From assembly GCA_037179515.1 (NCBI GenBank), contig JAXCGZ010020992.1, positions 36,929 to 100,928 of the forward strand: a stretch of DNA of 64,000 nucleotides. The letters are read 5' to 3'. The translations under genes were made by a program, and so were the position numbers. Origin of the DNA: Halocaridina rubra (lineage: Eukaryota; Arthropoda; Malacostraca; Decapoda; Atyidae). The notes below the pieces were generated by a model. That model saw nothing but the letters and a program-made list of their open reading frames with translations, was not told where the DNA came from and did no database searches. Shown here in pieces: positions 60,680 to 64,000 of the stretch (positions are counted from its first letter, which is position 1; the number at the start of each line of letters is the position of its first letter).

Positions 60680-60860
60680 TTAAAAGGAATCCAACCTTAT
60701 AGCTTATATCTGCTATACTTAGGAATGAACGCATTCTAACTGAATGCCACTATGTTCATATTACAGATTCCCCAACCTCACACGTGGCTTCATTTTAGCA
60801 TTTAATTCAAATCCCAATCCAATTCGGGCCATGAAATTATCAAATAAGCACATTACATAT

Positions 60861-60924
60861 GTGGTGTAGTGGTAGCGCCTTGACTTAGTAATCATAAGTC
60901 CTAGGTTCGAGTCCCGGTCGGGGT
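60861..60924 (+). pseudogene. tRNA-like unit 4 (5'-truncated)
   Basis: Starts exactly at 'gtggtgtagtgg', missing the first six bases of the acceptor strand; the preceding sequence is 'acattacatat' from the body of unit 3. Boxes A and B are intact. Confidence 0.65.
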
Positions 60925-61127
60925 AAAAAATTATTCATGTTTTCACATATGTAATGTGCTTATTTGATAATTTCATGGCCCGAATGAGATAGGGATTTGA
61001 ATTAAATGCTAAAATGAAGTCACGAGTGAGGTTGGGGAATCTGTAATATGAACATAGTGGCATTCAGTTAGAATGCGTTCATTCCTAAGTATAGCAGATA
61101 TAAGCTATAAGGTTGGATTCCTTTTAA

Positions 61128-61197
61128 CCTTCTGTGGTGTAGTGGTAGCGCCTTGACTTAGTAGTCATAAGTCCTAGGTTCGAGTCCCGGTCGGGGT
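61128..61197 (+). pseudogene. tRNA-like unit 5
   Basis: Full 70-base unit with a loop variant (agtagtcat for agtaatcat). A TTTT run occurs about 20 bases after it ('catgttttcac'), a possible RNA polymerase III stop. Confidence 0.65.
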
Positions 61198-61400
61198 AAA
61201 AAATGATTCATGTTTTCACATATGTAATGTGCTTATTTGATAATTTCATGGCCTGATTGAGATTGGGATTTGAATTAAATGCTAAAATGAAGCCACGAGT
61301 GAGGTTGGGGAATCTGTAATATGAACATAGTGGCATTCAGTTAGAATGCGTTCATTCCTAAGTATAGCAGATATAAGCTATAAGGTTGGATTCCTTTTAA

Positions 61401-61470
61401 CCTTCTGTGGTGTAGAGGTAGCGCCTTGACTTAGTAATCATAAGTCCTAGGTTCGAGTCCCGGTCGGGGT
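61401..61470 (+). pseudogene. tRNA-like unit 6
   Basis: Full unit with one box A change (tgtagaggta for tgtagtggta); followed by the same 'catgttttcac' stop-like run and then the AT array. Confidence 0.65.
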
Positions 61471-61512
61471 AAAAAATGATTCATGTTTTCACATATGTAA
61501 TGTGCTTATTTG

Positions 61513-61634
<122 letters not shown>

Positions 61635-61638
61635 CACA

Positions 61639-61712
61639 CAGTAACCTCTCGCTATATCGCGGTTCAACTATCGCGAATTCAGTGCACTGCGGATTTTTTT
61701 TGTGGGGGGAAA
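61639..61712 (+). mobile_element. Solo Tigger 5' terminus
   Basis: 'CAGTAACCTCTCGCTATATC' followed by 'gcggttcaactatcgcgaat' and 'tcagtgcactgcgg' is the 5' end of a Tigger of the Tigger 1 group (42602). It breaks off in a T/G/A run where repeat P starts. No right end was found. Confidence 0.75.
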
Positions 61713-61723
61713 AAAAAAAAATT

Positions 61724-61850
61724 ATTGTGACACCAGGACGAGCCAAAAAATTATAAAATAAAACAGCCTTTATCAGGCTGTAAAAAGAAACAGAGATGGA
61801 GAGTGTAATGAGCAGTCAAATGTGAAGGGGTTATAAAAGATTTTTTTTTT
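61724..61850 (+). repeat. Repeat P, left part (interrupted by LINE A)
   Basis: 'gtgacaccaggacgagcc' to 'ggggttataaaaga' matches 53270-53383. The remainder resumes at 63082 ('taatgaatatccaattctct'). Confidence 0.85.
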
Positions 61851-63081
61851 TTTAAAGAGTGACACCGGGACAGGCAGAAACTGCCCTCATCAATAAAGGC
61901 CCGGGCACGAGAAAATACCAAGACGAAGGTAAAGAAAAAGGTTGAGGGCAAGACAGAGATGAGGTAATGTCACACAAAGGAAAACGACAGACAGAAAATA
62001 ACAGTCAAAGTACAGAGGACCCAGATATATGGAGGACTAGGCTCTGAGATGATGATAGATCTGCTTTTTGAAGGATGAAAGGTCATAAAAATTAGGAAAG
62101 ACAGAAGGAGGAAGAGAGTTCCAGAGTCTGGCGGTAGATGGGAAGAAGCAGTCGCTGCACCGACCAATCCGCGAGCTACAAATCTCCACACAGTACCTGT
62201 GAGGTGAGGTGCTTGGCAAGTGTTACGCGGCCTCGGCAGTGGAGGAGGATGCAGCTCGTAAACTCATTAGTGCAGCGATGGAAGTAGTAGCCATAGGAAA
62301 GCGAAAGGGAAGATAACTTACGGCAAAGAGAGAGAGAATCCAGGTTAGAAGTAAGAGAAGGATCATTAATGAGTCAGACTGCCTTAGATTCAACCCTATC
62401 AAGAAGATAAGTAAAGAAAGAAGCACCCCAGATGCGTTAGCAGTATTCTAAGCAGGGGCGGATAAGACCATTGTAAATTTCAAGTAACTGCAAAGAGGAA
62501 AAGTAATGATAAAAACGAAACAAAACCCCCAATTTTTTGGATGAACATTTAGAAATTTGGATTATGTGATATCGCCAAGACAAGTTAGAGACTATATGGA
62601 TTCCTAATATGTTGATAGAGTTAAGAGGGAAAATTTCATTAGTTTCAAAGACAACAGGGTTATCAAGAGGAGAAGAAGATAAAGAGATAGCCAGAAACTG
62701 TCTTGGAGGCATTGAATTTAACTAAATTTTGAGTGCCCCGCTCAGATACTCACTGCAAATCGGAGTTAAGAGTAGAAGAAAGAGTGATACGAGATTGACT
62801 ACGAGTAACAGATGATGGTTGTGAAGAAATGGCAAAGGAAAAGAGAAGGGTAGAATCATCAGCAAAGGCATGAAGAAGAAAGGAAGATGGGGATTGTAGA
62901 AGATCATTGATGAAGAGAAGGAAGAGAGTAGGTGAAAGAACAGAGCCCTGTGGAACACCACTGGTAACAGAGAAAAGGCTAGATGTTGCGCCATCAACAA
63001 CTACATATATAGAACGGTCAGTAAGAAAACTGAAAATCAGAGAACAGAAAGAAGGGGTAAAGCCATAGGCAGGGAGTTTGG
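61851..63081 (-). mobile_element. LINE family A, copy 4, inserted in repeat P
   Basis: The minus strand starts (3' end) with a poly-T run on the plus strand (61851-61864, i.e. a poly-A tail) and 'gtgacaccgggacaggcag'. It extends to 'aaactccctgcctatggct' at about 63080. It carries RT blocks 'GVPQGSVLSPTLFL' (about 62945) and a 'FADDST' block (about 62850), and the SDEL-type C-terminus. Compared with copy 1 it keeps the PQGS motif. It is 5'-truncated at the LLAKLPAYGF region and frameshifted. Confidence 0.85.
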
Positions 63082-63390
63082 TAATGAATATCCAATTCTC
63101 TGCTGGGTTTTAATATACCTCTGCATTACTTTCATGATGTCTATTCCAAAAATTCTCCTTAGTTCTTATCATTATTATTATTATTGGCAACAATAATTTT
63201 CCTTTGATGATGATTGTGGAGATTATTATCAATATTATTATTATTATTATTATCATTGTTATTATTATTCTTATTAAGGGCTCATCATTGTTTGTTTATT
63301 TGTTGGTTTATTTACCTTAATAACTGTGTACAGTGCCCCTCCCTAATTGACTGAGACAAAGAGAGTGTGGGGGGCTGGGTAGAATAGAAT

Positions 63391-63410
<20 letters not shown>
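63082..63410 (+). repeat. Repeat P, right part
   Basis: 'taatgaatatccaattctct', an ATT-rich middle, 'aattttcctttgatgatgat', 'aagggctcatcattg', and an end 'agtgtggggggctgggtaga' that runs into GA repeats. This gives the full layout of repeat P, of which 53266-54122 is an inverted pair. Confidence 0.8.
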
Positions 63411-63437
<27 letters not shown>

Positions 63438-63455
63438 ATAATAATAATAATAATA

Positions 63456-63539
<84 letters not shown>
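63392..63539. repeat. (GA)n-(ATA)n-(GA)n compound microsatellite
   Basis: GA run (63392-63436), ATA run (about 63437-63459), second GA run (to 63539). Confidence 0.96.
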
Positions 63540-63540
<1 letters not shown>

Positions 63541-63543
<3 letters not shown>

Positions 63544-64000
63544 TTTATTTTTATTTTATTAATTTATTGCGCCAAGGCGTCAGACATTACATGAGTTCAT
63601 ACAAATAATGCTTCAAATGGATACAAAACCAAGAATAGAACATAGTTTACAGGGAGGTGTACACATTGATAAAACATTGCTGCATACTAACACACAACTC
63701 ACAGTATGGCAGCACAGAGTACATTATATACAAAAGTAAAGCTCAGAGAAACGCAGAATGCACAAACAGAATTATACAGCAACATACAGAAAATATATGT
63801 ATAATTCAATATAATTAATGGCCACCAAAGTGAGGATAACGAGCAAGAATAACATCAAGGTTGTCATCATTAAGTAAAAATGAGCAGATCTGTATTAAGT
63901 TCTGACCTCGTGGTAAAAACATCTCTCACTGTGGGGCACTGAAGACAATAGTGGTCAAGAGTGTTAGCATTAGGACGGTCGCATAATTTACAGGAGGTGT
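63541..64000 (-). mobile_element. 3' end of an I-clade LINE, continues beyond window
   Basis: At the right edge the minus strand encodes 'TSCKLCDRPNANTLDHYCLQ' followed by C-P-T-V-R-D. This gives a C-x2-C...H-x4-C zinc-binding motif as found at the C-terminus of I-group ORF2. One frameshift later comes 'NLIQICSFLLNDDNLDVILA' and 'RYPHFGGH', then a stop at 63815-63817. The 3'UTR runs to about 63541. Confidence 0.75.

Noticed and set aside
60064..61470. Functional tRNA gene cluster
   Set aside because: Box A and B look good, but no standard 5-bp anticodon stem with a 4-5 base variable loop can be formed, and the acceptor stem pairs poorly. I kept tRNA-like instead of assigning an isotype.

Overview
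This is a eukaryotic, intron-bearing, repeat-saturated window, most likely from a decapod crustacean (shrimp, crab or crayfish). The grounds are very long (AT)n and (CT)n microsatellites, several divergent non-LTR retrotransposon families, pogo/Tigger DNA transposons and one interrupted host gene with consensus splice sites. The species cannot be fixed from the sequence. No bacterial-style operon, CRISPR array or phage is present.

Host gene. Five in-phase exons on the minus strand (58201-57429, 39843-39775, 38143-38024, 37498-37338, 34201-34001) encode the C-terminal half of a protein that I recognise as AMBRA1, an autophagy, cyclin-D and CRL4 adaptor. The phases are 1, 1, 1 and 0 across the four junctions and the frame stays open to a stop at 34001. 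The N-terminal WD40 exons would lie beyond 64000. Almost everything else is mobile DNA, much of it inside AMBRA1 introns.

Layout. 1-2575: decayed jockey/CR1-type LINE ('family A') carrying a precisely bounded tRNA-type SINE. 3035-3791: long (CT)n and (AT)n tracts. 5930-10033: nearly complete CR1/L2-type LINE ('B', minus). 11.7-12.4 kb: family A fragment and a 58-bp hAT-like micro-element. 12.9-24.5 kb: an old I-clade LINE ('D') split by a younger I-clade LINE ('C', gag with three CCHC knuckles, EN, RT, RNase H). 24.5-29.2 kb: AT-rich DNA with a family A fragment. 29.2-32.9 kb: a 3.4-kb palindrome with 180-bp monomers, with (AT)n at both ends and at the centre. 34.0-39.8 kb: AMBRA1 exons, with an RTE-like LINE ('E') in the last intron. 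40.1-56.9 kb: a train of pogo/Tigger elements and derivatives, one LINE ('F') among them, coupled end to end by (TA)n arrays, all inside one 17.6-kb AMBRA1 intron. 57.4-58.2 kb: the large AMBRA1 exon. 60.0-61.5 kb: inverted array of six tRNA-like units (273-bp period). 61.6-64.0 kb: solo Tigger end, a family A LINE inserted into another repeat, (GA)n, and the tail of an I-clade LINE.

Strongest leads: the head-to-head tRNA-like array, the association of transposon ends with (TA)n arrays (including one array inside a transposase gene), the palindrome of 180-bp monomers, expanded subterminal repeats in a Tigger derivative, and the short C-terminus of AMBRA1.
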